From: Leptobrachium leishanense
Taxonomy: Eukaryota; Chordata; Amphibia; Anura; Megophryidae
Reading direction: 5' to 3'
Length of the DNA: 64,000 nucleotides
Assembly: GCA_009667805.1 (NCBI GenBank)
Contig: CM019067.1
Span: 67,502,637-67,566,636 of the forward strand
The position numbers were made by a program, and so were the translations under genes. The notes under the pieces are model-generated. The model worked only from the letters and a program-made list of their open reading frames with translations, was not told the DNA's origin and searched no databases. Of this stretch, positions 11,861 through 23,314 are shown piece after piece. The number at the start of each line of letters is the position of its first letter. Positions within the stretch are counted from its first letter, which is position 1.

Positions 11861-12322
11861 GGCTAATGTCAGACGAACGCAGTCTGAGCGCACTCTGCAT
11901 GCGTGCATAACGGACACACTGACGGAAGATACTGTAGACACCGCACGGTCCATTTTTTTTGACGGAAGTAGAGAAAAAAAAGGGAACTATAGGAAATAAA
12001 GTTAATATGAAAAATGATAAAAATTTGAAAAGGATATGAAAGCCATTGTGTGCATCAAGGTGCTGGACGTTGCAAATGCGCTGCGTCTGACATCTCTTCA
12101 CTCAAACAGAACGCTACGTGGACGTGGCGCACTCTGCATGTCCGTCTAGCGGTCTTATTTTCTTGCCAAACTTGCGTCCATTTGCCACGTGCGTTGTGCG
12201 TGCGCAGTTCGGTGCGCACGTACTTTGTGTGTGGGTCTCTATTGCTCATGATTCTATGCTACGACAGACGTTAAACTGTGCGGCAACACGGACGTGATCA
12301 CTGCGTTCGTCTGACACGGGTC
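11861..12322. mobile_element. Harbinger-type MITE (462 bp)
   Basis: Left end GGCTAATGTCAGACGAACGC, right end GCGTTCGTCTGACACGGGTC, with TTA on both sides (858-860 and 12323-12325). A 3-bp TTA duplication is the usual PIF/Harbinger signature. No transposase inside. Confidence 0.85.
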
Positions 12323-12329
12323 TTAGTTG

Positions 12330-13089
12330 TAAAGGGTTAAAAACCAGATGATTCATCTTAATTGAATTATTAAAGAAAAGAATATATTAACATAACACAT
12401 AAAAAACATGAAGCTCTCCTCTCCAATTATATCTCACCTTGATGGGTTAATACTATACTATGTAACTAGGTAAACGCACAGAATAATAAGTGTAAAATGA
12501 AATGATAATTTATTATCTTCCACATGTTAAACAGCGCCTTTCAATACATAAGACAGCCTGTTTGAAATGAATATTTTTACAAAAGCATCTGGAGGAAAAC
12601 AATTACGAGCCAGTTAATTACTAGTCGAACAATTACGAGACAGTTAAGTTTTACTTACTGATTGTCATTTCTTAGCTCATATTCTTTAAAAGGACAGCTG
12701 GTTATTACATTTTTCAATAGAAGCTTTCATTGTTCAAACTGTCTGACTTGATGCACTGCATTAATAGAAAATAAAAATTCCTGCACATTTCATTCAAGAC
12801 GGATTGGACGGAAAGCCACAATATACAACACAAAATGTGCTTAAAAAGGTAAAATATGTAAAAAAATATTCTTCCTGTTTATGCATTGTAAAATAATGCA
12901 TTCGGGTGAAAAATCTTTATATTCACAAAATCTTATAGATAAAAATTCTAAAAACAAAACAAAGGATAGGTGCTAGGATTTTAGACACCTGGGAATACGT
13001 ATGCAGGGAAATAAATATGTATACGTATCTTAATAGTGCTCCTTGTGATGATTCCTCCTTTTCATCCATACACAGCAAACCATGAAAGA
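12330..13089. other. AT-rich sequence with no recognised feature
   Basis: No significant reading frame or repeat unit was recognised. Confidence 0.45.
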
Positions 13090-13097
13090 TTAATTAA

Positions 13098-13616
13098 GGT
13101 GCACTATATAAGAGAGATGAGATAATCATAGTGTTATACTGTAAATTAGCGGGTACATATAATCCCCTGCAACATAATTTCACTCACAGAATAATGATGA
13201 AAAGTATGCTCATCACAAATACTCCTTGAAAAAGTCCTTCGGGACGAAACGCGTCGGATTATGAGACCCCATTCTTTATCTAATTTGATTTTATTTTAAA
13301 CATTGTTTTATTGCTTTTTATTCAATTTTTTTAAACTCCAATTTTGAGTCATACTCAATCATTCCCACCACCTATTGAGGATTGGATGACCTGACAAAGG
13401 ATTTCTCTAAGGAAATTGGTCGATGGCGATATAACGGTTCCAGGAATAACCCAAAGGAGCGCAACAACGGCAACTACGTCAGCTGAGTATTTGTGATGTG
13501 CATACTTTTCATCATTATTCTGTGAGCGAAATTATGTTGCTGGGGATTATACTGTATGTACCCGCTAATTTACAGTATAACACTATGATTATCTCATCTC
13601 TCTTATATAGTGCGCC
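13098..13616. mobile_element. 519-bp foldback element with long inverted arms
   Basis: The left arm starts GGTGCACTATATAAGAGAG and the right arm ends CTCTTATATAGTGCGCC. The arms pair for roughly 130-150 bp. Both sides carry TTAATTAA (13090-13097 and 13617-13624), which fits either a TTAA duplication or an 8-bp duplication. The middle contains GACGAAACGCGTCGG, which recurs near 24919 in an apparently different repeat. No coding frame. The superfamily is unresolved. Confidence 0.85.
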
Positions 13617-13624
13617 TTAATTAA

Positions 13625-15320
13625 TCTTTTAAGATAAAAATTCTGATAGATAAATAAATCTTTGTAATGATGGTGGATTGTTCAATAAACTGTCCTGGTG
13701 AAAAAAGCCTTAAAAAATAAATAAGAAAAAAAAGTCAAGATTACAAAATAAGAGAATTATCTACAGAGCCAATTAATTTCTTTTTTCCAATCTGCTTCTT
13801 TTGGCGCAAATTAATAAAGTTATCCCCAATCCCGACAACTCTGTGTATAAGGTTCACATACCACATGCTGCTATATTAAATTCTACAGCCTGCAATGCTG
13901 TTAAAAGCTATTAATAAACCAAACAATTAATAAAATCCTTCCCATATACATTAAAATATAATGTGTTTTGCTTACAGTTCGGGAATCTACTGATAAAAAT
14001 GGTTCCATAGCAAGTGTTGACCTGACCTTGGTTTAATAATAAATACCATGAGGTCTTTGCAATATTTCACTCTGCGAGCAACATACTCCTAACATACAGT
14101 TCCATTAATCTCTCCAAAGTTATGAAGCTCTTAAGGAACTTCTCTGCTCTAAAAGTTATGAGCAGATGGGAAAAACCACTAAGTCTGCTTTTGGCTCGAT
14201 TGATCTATTCATCAATAGAATGTTAGTGATTTTGTTACAGTATAAATGAAGGTCTATATATTGTGTAAGACAGATATTAAATATGATGTTAGATCAGCAT
14301 TTATTTAAAAGAAAGCTAGCCAAGGTAAAGTCATTAGGTTTAAAGTTATGTTCTTCATTAAACTTTCACACATTGACATTTTTTATTTCTACTTATAATC
14401 GACACTAGTTTATCAGATTTTGGGAGTTTTGCTTGTTTAGCTTTGCTAGTATGGGACTTGTTTGGTTAAACTGATATTTTGAGCGAACATGTTTTCCTTG
14501 CAGAATTTTATATAATACATATAATATATAAAATATTCAGAGACACTTATTATATACCAATAGAATATGTCTACATAAAAGGTCATTATAACAACTTTTG
14601 ATTCCCAACTGAACTCTGTTAAAAAAAACATACTGTAACTTTTTGTAATAGTTCTTTATTTAAGTGTAAATACAGCGGTCACACGCAAGTAAGGCATTGA
14701 AAATAGTCACGCAGGACAAATACATAACAATATAAACATTCCTCTAAAAAAAAAGAAAAGGGAGGGGAGAGCCCAAAAATTTGGGCAACAATAGCATGAG
14801 GATTGGCAAATAATCAGATAAAGGGTATAGCGGGACGAAAAACACAAATAACAAGAGGACAATGACACAAATGTTCTCTTAGCAAATCCTCATGCTCTAA
14901 ATATGTCTTCCATTTCTGTTTCTTTTCATTCGCTGGTTGTATACATTGACACAGATACACACTTAAACACCTACAGTTACCTAAATATCCGACAAAGCAT
15001 TATTTGATATTCCTGGGCCATTAAAAAGCCGCTCATACAGCTTTATCCAATTCCAAATTAATAAAATGCAGATCTAAAGAAACACATATATAACAGGTAA
15101 CGTAGAGATCTATTCATCCAACCAAAGGAATGCCCCCACTGACCGCTTCCACCTCTCAAACTGTCATTAAAATCTATTACTGAATATTTTCATCTCTCTA
15201 ATGTTTATGTTTTGGCTACATTTATTTTTCCACCCTACTATTTTTGGTGACCATTACCACCCATGGATCTAAGCCTGTCCATACATTAGGGAAGTAGTTT
15301 ATTTTTTATTGTAATTATTC
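13625..15320. other. AT-rich sequence, no gene recognised
   Basis: Low-complexity A/T sequence dominates. From about 14640 a stretch beginning TTCTTTATTTAAGTGTAAAT could be a decayed antisense LINE 3' end, but I cannot support that with a coding match. Confidence 0.4.
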
Positions 15321-15324
15321 TGTT

Positions 15325-15890
15325 ACGGGTGCCGGACAAAATCCCTACAGCCAGGTTCCCTAATGCCAACATCCCAATGGCCAACTTCCAGATTGAACAA
15401 GTGCCGGACATACCAAGTTCCCTACACAGCCAAATTCCAGACATCCATAATCCAAGCGGCTAACCCTAATACTAACACCCTAACTCTTAGGAAGTTAGGG
15501 TTAGGGCTAGGTTTAGGGGGGTTAGGGCTAGGTTTAGGGGGTTAGGATTAGGGGGTTAGAGTTATGACTAGGTTTAGGGGGGTTAGGGGTTAGGGCTAGG
15601 GGGGTTAGATTTAGGGGGTTAGGGCTAGGTTTACTGTGGTTAGGGTTAGGACTAGGTTTAGGAGGGTTAGGGCTAGGTTTAGGGGTTTGGGTTAAGGCTA
15701 GGTTTAGAGGGATTAGGGTTAGGGGGTTAGGGCTAGGTTTAGGGGGGTTAGGATTAGGGCTAGGTTTAGGGGGTTAGGGAGTAGGGTTAGTGTTAAACGC
15801 TGGGATTTTGGATGTCTGAAAGTTGGCCGTCAGGGAGTTGTCTGTGTAGGGAAGTTAGCCGTCGGGATTTCGACCCAAACCCTTCTGTTA
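15325..15890. mobile_element. Degenerate foldback enclosing a TTAGGG-like array
   Basis: The left flank contains AAATCCCTACAG, GTTCCCTACACAG and CCAGACATCC. The right flank holds inverted counterparts GGATGTCTGAAAGTTGG, CTGTGTAGGGAAGTTAGC and GTCGGGATTTCG. The array at 15489-15790 lies between them. It looks like a foldback element whose centre has expanded. The exact ends are uncertain. Confidence 0.65.
15489..15790 (+). repeat. Telomere-like minisatellite (GGGTTAGGGCTAGGTTTAGG)
   Basis: Irregular repeats of GTTAGGG and GCTAGGTTTAGGGG, about 20 bp per compound unit. This is not a pure (TTAGGG)n tract. The inverted-repeat flanks argue that it grew inside a mobile element rather than marking an old chromosome end. 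Confidence 0.88.
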
Positions 15891-15891
15891 C

Positions 15892-16673
15892 ATTATCTGA
15901 CCTGAGCAATAAAAGAGAATTATGTTACTATTTGAACATTTGGTGAAATATTAAACTCACATAAACTCGGCGCTATGCCCTGAAAAAATACATGTGTGTG
16001 CCTATAGAATTAAAAAAATATTAAAATAAATAATAATCAACTAATTAGTTGTTTTTTATGTAGTTAGAAATGCCATCTGTTCTCACTGACATGCAGTCTG
16101 TGTGGGGGCTCTTAAAATAAAGCCTCTTTGTCATAAAGATACTGCTTTCAAAAATTGAATGATTGGAATTCCATGACCTGTTGATGTAAATAACACCCTG
16201 GTGGAGTAGCGTCTCAGCACAATGTGTTGCCCTGATACACAACTCTGTCTACTAGAACATGAAATATATTCTCATCCTCCGTTTACTTCCAGATTAATGA
16301 GGGTGTTGCACCCCCCCACAATTCAAGTTACCCTTAGTAATGTCATAATTAGATTCATACTGAAATTAATATAAAGAGAGTCAAGTACCTAGAGCTCCTT
16401 TATAATTATAAATGTTCTGTTTGTTCAGCTTGCACTCGCCAGCAAAATCTCACCAGACTTTCATTTTTTGAAGCATTTGTCGATCGGACGTTCTGCAGAA
16501 TTTATCATCATTGATTTGACTTGACAGAACATGTTATATTCTATTTCTTGGTAACGAGGCGGTTTTCCCATATATTACTTCTTTATTGCTTTTATTCATT
16601 TATTTATACTGTTCTTTCAAGCTAATTAAGCAATTTGTTGGAGTAATATATTTGGCCTTTAAGCAATGGCTTT
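15892..16673. other. No gene recognised
   Basis: AT-rich DNA directly upstream of the piggyBac insertion. No repeats or frames of note. Confidence 0.4.
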
Positions 16674-17059
16674 TCAACCCCTTAGTGACCGGGCGGTTTT
16701 ACACAAATCGTCCTTTAGTGACCGCTGCTATTTTTACGTTTCTGTGCTGTTTGTGTTTACGTCAAATTTTCCTCTTACTCGTTTATGCAACCCACACATA
16801 TTTTACACTGTTTTTCTCGTCATTAAATGGACTTTATAAAGATACCATTTTTTTCATCATTTCATAAAATTTACTATAAAAAACATTGTGAAATATGACA
16901 AAAAAATTGAAAAACACCACTTTTTCAAACTTTGACCCCCAAAATTTCTTATGTATCAACAACCGTCAAAAAAATTTAATTCCTTAGTAGTTTCTAAATT
17001 TAGTTCTGAGTTTAGCAATACCCAATGTTTACATATTCCTCGCTTTGCTCCTTATCTTA

Positions 17060-17505
17060 GGCTGGGGTCAGACGAGCGTGATTTCTACGGACTGTACGTC
17101 CGTGCAGTACGGACATCGTCAGTACGGATGACGCAGTAGTGGTCACACAGTCCGTTTTTTCACTGAAGTTATTTTTTGACGGATGTAGAGGGGAAAATAA
17201 AACAATGAAAAAACATTCTGTCCGTCAAAAATGCTGGACGTATAAATGCAGTCCGTCTGACCTCGCTCCATCACTCACAAACAAAGCTATGCAGACGTTG
17301 TGGACGTGGCGCACTCCGCACGTCCGTTCTAGCAGTATTACGTTCTTGCCTAACCTGCGTCCGTTTGCCGCGGCCGTTGTGCGTCCGCAGTTCAGTGCGG
17401 ACGTACTTCATGTGTCAGGCTCCAATGGACTTGCTTTCATGCTATCACGGACGTACTTTTAGGCGCAATCACGGACGTGAACACTACGCTCGTCTGACCC
17501 CAGCC
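17060..17505. mobile_element. Harbinger-type MITE nested in the piggyBac element (446 bp)
   Basis: Left end GGCTGGGGTCAGACGAGCGT, right end CGCTCGTCTGACCCCAGCC, TTA on both sides (057-059 and 17506-17508). The interior is rich in ACGGACGT-type blocks. It must be younger than the piggyBac insertion it interrupts. Confidence 0.9.
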
Positions 17506-17754
17506 TTATGCAACAATAAGTGAAAGTAGCACTTTTTACAAAGGGTTTACTTTTAAAAGTAGTCATAGTGACATTGTAACACTGATATCTGTCACTAATT
17601 CCTGAATAACCCTCCACATATACATATATTTTTAAAGTACACAAATCAAGGTATTAAACTTGGGGTATTTTGACTCTTTCCATGCAAACCATTTTACCAC
17701 AAATCTATGCCAAAGTTTGAGGGGAAAAAAAAGTTTTGGTGATTTTTTTTTTAA

Positions 17755-19400
17755 TGCAATTTAAGAATACATGTACTGTGAACTTTAAGGTTTACTGCCA
17801 AAAAGCACCCCAAAATATGTTCAGCAACATCTTCTGAGTAAATTGATACCACCCATGTATAGGTATTTTGGGTTATTTGGGGGCTAATAGGCCTTATTTG
17901 GGGGGTGCGCATTTCAGTTTTCCAACTTGGAATTTTCACATTTCGTCATCATGCAACCATGTCCTATTTGGGCCATTTTTGAAGCCGGCCAAAGTAATTT
18001 ACCCCCATCAAACCATATATTTTTAGAAAGGGCACACCCTAGGGTACTTCAAAGAGTTGTATTTTAACACTTTCCATGCACTAGCTCTTTGTCAAACTTT
18101 CAGGTAGTCACTTTTTGTGTTATTTTTTCACACACATTGTACTTTAGGCATGAATTGTCAAATCCAGTTATGGGTTACTGCCAAAAAACACCCCAAAATA
18201 TGTTCAGCAACATCTTCTGAGTAAATTGATACCACCCATGTATAGGTATGTCGGGTTATTTGGGGGCTAATAGGCCTTATTTGGGGGTGCGAATTTCAGT
18301 TTTCCAACTTGGAATTTTCACATTTCGTCATCATGCACCCATGTCCTATTTGGGACATTTTTGAAGCCGGCCAAAGTAATTTACCCCCATCAAACCACAT
18401 ATTTTTAGAAAGGGCACACCCTAGGGTACTTCAAAGAGTTGTATTTTAACACTTTCCATGCACTAGCTCTTTGTCAAACTTTCAGGTAGTCACTTTTTGT
18501 GTTATTTTTTCACACACATTGTACTTTAGGCATGAATTGTCAAATCCAGTTATGGGTTACTGCCAAAAAACACCCCAAAATATGTTCAGCAACATCTTCT
18601 GAGTAAAGTGATACCACCCATATATAGATTTGTTCTTTTGTTTTGGGGTGCTACGCCAATCTTTTGACATGTGCTTGTCATTTTTCTAATTTGACATACA
18701 GTATCTTCTTTGCTTATCTTCTTTTTAGGGGCCTTTTTACATACCCCAATTTTATGAACGTGCATATATTTGGTAAGCTAACAACCCAAAGTATTGTAAA
18801 TGGAGTGTTTTTATGCCATGGATGCAACCGTTTGCTCCAAACAAATTGGATACTGTTTGGTGGTCATTTTTCATTTTCACACCCACATCAGTATTGGACT
18901 GTGATTTAGGAGACACTGTTGTTGGTTACTGCATGAAAACTCTCCAGGATGTTTTCTGCAAGGTCTCCTGAGTACACCCATGCCCCCCATGCATAGGTTT
19001 GCCAGGATTTTGGGAAGGTTCAAATACAATTTTTATGACTTTGTCATTGGAGTTGAAATTGAGATTATTTCTTCAGAAAGGCCTATCTTTGGTTTTGGGT
19101 TCCACCACATACCCCAGTTTGAATTATTGCCAGAAAATTGTTTATATTTGTTATGTTGACACCCCAAGGTATTGCATATGGAGTGCTTTGATGCCATGGA
19201 TGCAACGGTTTTAGCCCAAAACATTTGAGAAGGTGTGTGGCGGTAATTTTTCAATTTTCAGATTTTTACGCCCACATTAGATTTGGACTGTGATTTAGGA
19301 GACACTGTTGTTGGTTACTGCATGAAAACTCTCCAGGTTGTTTTCTGCAAGGTCTCCTGAGTTCACCCATGCCCCCCATGCATAGGTGTGCAAAGATTTT
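17755..19400. repeat. Tandem array of about 383-bp units in the piggyBac element
   Basis: The block around TTCAGCAACATCTTCTGAGT begins at 17820, 18203 and 18585, spacings of 383 and 382 bp. Two more diverged units follow near 18951 and 19340 with CTGCAAGGTCTCCTGAGT in the same place. So about five units, with the first two nearly identical and the last two a second subtype. Most units contain a phrase of the form ACCCATGTATAGGT or CCCATGCATAGGT. Confidence 0.9.
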
Positions 19401-19492
19401 GTCAAAATACAGCACCAATTGTAGAACATAAAAATGTAGGAATAAAATGTAAAAGTCTGGTGCAGTAAAAGAAAAAAAAAAACTAAATTGAA

Positions 19493-21239
19493 CTAACTAA
19501 CTAGACTGTAAGAAAAAAAATCACAGATCACGCACAGTGTGATACATCTTGAAACAGTAACAAGACACAGACCGGGTTGTCCAGGGCATTCTGGGCAGCA
19601 AAAGATTGTGTCTCTCCTCTGCCCCCTCTTGAAACACACCCTGCATCTTTTTTGGGGCTTCTGTTTGCCCTCAGTAGGGGGGATTTTATAAATAAAATGT
19701 GTAGCCCCAACTCTGTCCCCCATCACCGCCCGGGGAGCAGGTGCATCCTGGTACAAAAACCCCGAAATGACCTGGAGCTGAAACTGTAAAAAGGACAGCG
19801 TCACTCCGGGGTTTGCCTTTTTGCAGAGCAAAAAGGCATTTTGGGTTGCAATTTGCATCAGGTAAATTGCAACCTTTTTGTACCAGGCCCTTGACTTCCG
19901 CATAATCTGGTAGGGCTGGAGCAGCTGATCTGCCAGATCAACCCCACCCATATGCCGGTTATAGGCTTTGATGCACACTGGCTTCCTGATGCGCTCAGCT
20001 CTGCCACGTACAGAGACCTCCACAGACCTCTCAGTCTGGATGGTGGATAGAAGGTATACATCCTTCTTGTCTCTGTACTTGACCGCCAACAGCTCCTCTT
20101 GGCGCAGAGCTGAGGTCTCCCCCCTTTTTAACCGGGTGCGGGCAAGCTGTGCTGGGAAACCTATGCGGTTCTTGCGAACAGTACCGCATGCTGCTGTATC
20201 AAAACAATACAGCAGCTTGAATAAAAGGACACTCGTATAAAAATTATCAACATACAAGTGGTACCCTTTGTTCATCAGGGGAAAAAGTAGGTCCCACACA
20301 ATCTTGCCACTGGTTCCCATGTGTTCTGGGCAACCTGGAGGGTCAAGGCTACTATCCTTTCCCTCGTACACCCGGAAGGCCTGAGTATACCCACCACTCT
20401 CGCTGTCACAGAGCTTATACACCTTCACTCCATACCTGGAGCGCTTGGAAGGAATATACTGCTTGAATCCCAGCCTTCCCTTGTATTTCATTAGGGATTC
20501 ATCCACGCAGATATTCCTTCCAGGTGTATAAGCCTCTGCAAACCTGGCGACGAAGTGGGTAATCAGGGGGTGGATTTTATACAGCCTGTCAAACTGGGGA
20601 TGCTCTCTAGGAGGGCACAGGCTGTTGTCACTGAAGTGCATGAAACGCAAAATGTTTTCATACCTTCTACGTGACATTGATTGGGGGTAAATGGGGGTAG
20701 AGCAGATGGGGCTACTGCTCCAGTAGGAGCGAATTGAGGGCTTCTTTATGATGCCCATCAGCATAGTAAGTGCCCAGAATTTCAGAAATTCTGGCACATC
20801 TAGCGGGGTCCATTGCTGCCTTGCCAAGTAGGAGTCTGGCTTCGCAGCACAATGCTGATGGGCATACAGATTTGATTGGGCAACAATGTGGCCCAACAAA
20901 TCATCCCCCATAAACACCTGCAAAAACTGTGTGGCGGTAAATCCTGCAACATCAATATTGATGCCAGGATTTGCCATGAAAGGAGGGATATCTGGCCTCT
21001 GGCGATGAGGCACTACCCACTCCTCAGCTGGAAATGTGCGTCTCCTGCTGGCAGGTGGTGGCCCAAGATCTGCATCAGAAACATCACTAGGAGATACATC
21101 AGCCAGCGTAGATGATATATCTAGTGATGTCTCTGAGCAGTTAGCGGGGTCAAAATCTGGGTCAGAGTCCGACGCAGATGCCTCAGATTCTGACGCCAGG
21201 ATGGCATATGCCTCCTCGGGCTGTACACCCGCTCAGACA
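19493..21239 (-). pseudogene. piggyBac transposase, nearly intact, two terminal frameshifts
   Basis: The main frame runs 506 codons, counted here from GTG at 21013, but it is open further upstream into an acidic Ser/Asp/Glu-rich N-terminus. The likely start is ATG at 21239 (MSERVYSP); the frame shifts by one base after that, apparently from loss of a C. Catalytic Asp residues are present at 171 (CVDESL), 256 (YVDNFYTS) and 359 (GGVDLADQ). A C-terminal cysteine-rich domain follows (Cys457, 460, 473, 476 and 483). After GLC the frame is shifted again; the neighbouring frame reads CFKMYHTVRDL then stops at 19521, so the last zinc ligands are lost from the open frame. The enzyme cuts and pastes at TTAA. 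Apart from the ends, the 500-codon core has no stop, implying a fairly recent element. Confidence 0.94.
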
Positions 21240-21985
21240 TTATATATAATAGATTATAAAATTTTATAATTATTATATATACAGTATAAACGGATTGTGG
21301 GTTCTTAGAAGAACCGTTGGGTTTCACAAGAAAATACAAATAAACACCTAAATCTCTCTAAATCCCTCTAAACCTGCCTCAATTCTTCTAAATCTCCTTA
21401 AAATCTCTCTAAATCTGCCTAAATTTTTCTAATCTCACTAAATCTACCTAAAATCTCTAACCTGTCAAATCTGATCTCTCTCTCTCGCTCACCAAAACAC
21501 AAGTGAGGAGAGGGAGGGAGAATCACAGAGGTCACGGCCAATATTTACAAAATATTGACCTGACCTGACAAATTAGAAATTTTATTTAGATTTTTTATAA
21601 CTTCTGATTGGATGTTGCTAGCCTGCCTCTCTGATGAAGCAGGCTAGGAACATCCCACACAGCCCCAAGATGACCCTGCCCTTAGAAGGGCAGCGCCATC
21701 TTGGCTGTCAGTTTTCTTTTATTTTATACCTTTTTATTTATTTATTTTACTTTTTTTACACTTTTGTTTACACTTTTTTTAGTATGCTGGGTGCCTTGAT
21801 CCCTCGAGGCACCCAGCAGAGCACCTGATCACTTATGTGATCTTTTTTGTACTGAGTGCCACGATACCTCGTGGCACTCAGTACTTCCTGCCGCTACCGG
21901 AAGTGATCGCTTGGGGGGAGCAATCACGGACGGACCGGCGGCAGGTAACCATATTGCAAGGATGCCTCGATGTCGAGGCATCCCT
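21240..21985. other. piggyBac 5' flank and hairpin-rich region
   Basis: Upstream of the transposase start, AT-rich sequence is followed by repeated TCTCTAAATC and CCTAAATC motifs (21340-21480). Two short palindromes follow: GTGCCTTGATCCCTCGAGGC near 21789 and GTGCCACGATACCTCGTGGC near 21857. These probably form hairpins in single strands. No second gene. Confidence 0.6.
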
Positions 21986-21989
21986 GCAA

Positions 21990-22375
21990 TATATTCAGAG
22001 CAGCTGGAAGCGATACCGATCGCTTCCAGCGCTCTGTAGAAGTGCGGGGCACCTTTCCGGTCAAACCGGATGTTGATCGCTCCCGGGGAGCGATCCCAAG
22101 GGGCCCCGGCACTTCTGTCCGCCATTGCACAGATGCCTGGACTCCCAGGCAGCGTGCAATGGCCCTGGAGCTGCTGGAAGCGATCTGATCGCTTCCAGCG
22201 CTCTCTAGAAGTGCGGGGCACCTTTCCGGTGAAACCGGATGTTGATCGCTCCCGGGGGAGCAACCACAAGGGGCCCCGGCACTTCTAACCGCCATTGCAC
22301 GGATGCCTGGACTCCCAGGCAGCCTGCAATGGCGTTTGAGCTGCTGGAAGCGATCCGATCACTTCCAGCGCTCAA
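21990..22375. repeat. GC-rich repeats of about 170 bp near the piggyBac right end
   Basis: The palindromic block GGAAGCGATCTGATCGCTTC and its variants occurs three times, near 22008, 22176 and 22346. Shared intervening blocks are GAAGTGCGGGGCACC, AAACCGGATGTTGATCGC and GGGGCCCCGGCACTTCT. Possibly transposase-binding or structural subterminal repeats. Confidence 0.85.
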
Positions 22376-22656
22376 AAGACCGCAGGACGTACCATGTACG
22401 TCAGCGGGTCTAAAAGAGACCCGCGGCCGTGACGTACATGTACGTCCGCGGTCACTAAGGGGTTAATGGTTCTTCTGTAACCTTTTTCTGTGTGAGCAAG
22501 CCTTTTTTGTCAGTATCAATGATATTATTTGTAAACTATGTGTAAGATGTTGTAGAATGTAGAGAGATTTTCTATCTACCCAAAATCTCTGCACTCTGGC
22601 ATTTCGCCAGCTTAATTCTCCGTCTTTTGGTTCAGACACCAGGTCAACGAAACATA

Positions 22657-22837
22657 CAGGGCTATTCAGAAAGAGGTGAAAACCTTGAGAATGGCTGGAG
22701 AATTTAAAATTCTAGGTCAGAATAGTCAAACCAGAAAAATTCGCACATTTATCTCACTTTCCAAATTGGCTATTTGGTCTAGATTGTTCATTCTCCTGGC
22801 AATTCTCAAGGTTTTCACCTCTCTGTGAATAGCCCTG
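22657..22837. mobile_element. 181-bp MITE, CAGGGCTATTC termini
   Basis: The left arm CAGGGCTATTCAGAAAGAGG continues into GTGAAAACCTTGAGAAT; the right arm is its inverse. ATA lies outside each end. Related termini occur at 45980, 53779 and 63607. Superfamily unresolved. Confidence 0.85.
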
Positions 22838-22913
22838 ATATTAATAATGATGTTCTGCAGCTAAGAGACTCGTTAACAGCTAAATTATGATTTACATGGT
22901 TATTAGAGGTGTG

Positions 22914-23180
22914 CATTCGTTTTGTTACGAATCATAATTAGTTACGAAATTCGTTAGTTCCTATTTTGGAAGTACTTCCAAAATAATGAATTGATTTGAA
23001 ACAAAAACTAAACAAAATAGTATATAATAAATTTAATTTGTTATACTGTTTCATAAGAGAACCATTGATTAAATGATTCCTGAGCAAAATTTGATCAACT
23101 GGGGTTTTATTTAGTGATCCAAAATTCGAATCGATAACAACTATCGAATTGATCTTAATTTACAACACATACAATTACTA
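22914..23180. mobile_element. Partial hAT-like element, TAGAGGTGTGCATTCG end
   Basis: TAGAGGTGTGCATTCGTTTTG resembles left ends of short hAT elements and is followed by AT-rich sequence with ATCGATAACAACTATCGAA. A similar 50-bp block (TTTATTTAGTGATCC, then AATCGATAGCAACTATCGAA) recurs at 23740-23790. No opposite end was found. Confidence 0.35.
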
Positions 23181-23314
23181 AAGCAAATTACTTTATGAAA
23201 CAAATCAGATTTGTTGACTCCTACACAAAGCACACCCGTACCTGTCCATTGGTCTGTGGTGTTGAATCTGTTGTCAGCACCACAAGCCAATGGGCAGCTC
23301 AACATTTAACCCAA

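Larger units (their letters stand above)
16678..22462 (-). mobile_element. Near-complete piggyBac DNA transposon (5785 bp)
   Basis: Termini are CCCCTTAGTGACCGGG on the left and GCGGTCACTAAGGGG on the right. TTAA follows the right end (22463-22466); the left flank reads TCAA (674-677), one change from TTAA. The transposase is on the minus strand (19493-21239). The element also contains a nested MITE (17060-17505), a tandem array of about 383-bp units, and a right subterminal region of GC-rich hairpins in about 170-bp repeats. The left 300 bp and right end match the 1.2-kb element at 31812-33013, a non-autonomous derivative. Confidence 0.95.

Noticed and set aside
15489..15790. True telomere or chromosome fusion point
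   Set aside because: The repeat is irregular and bracketed by inverted repeats of a mobile element.
16586..16867. 93-residue hydrophobic frame
   Set aside because: It crosses the left end of the piggyBac element, and its composition reflects T-rich sequence.
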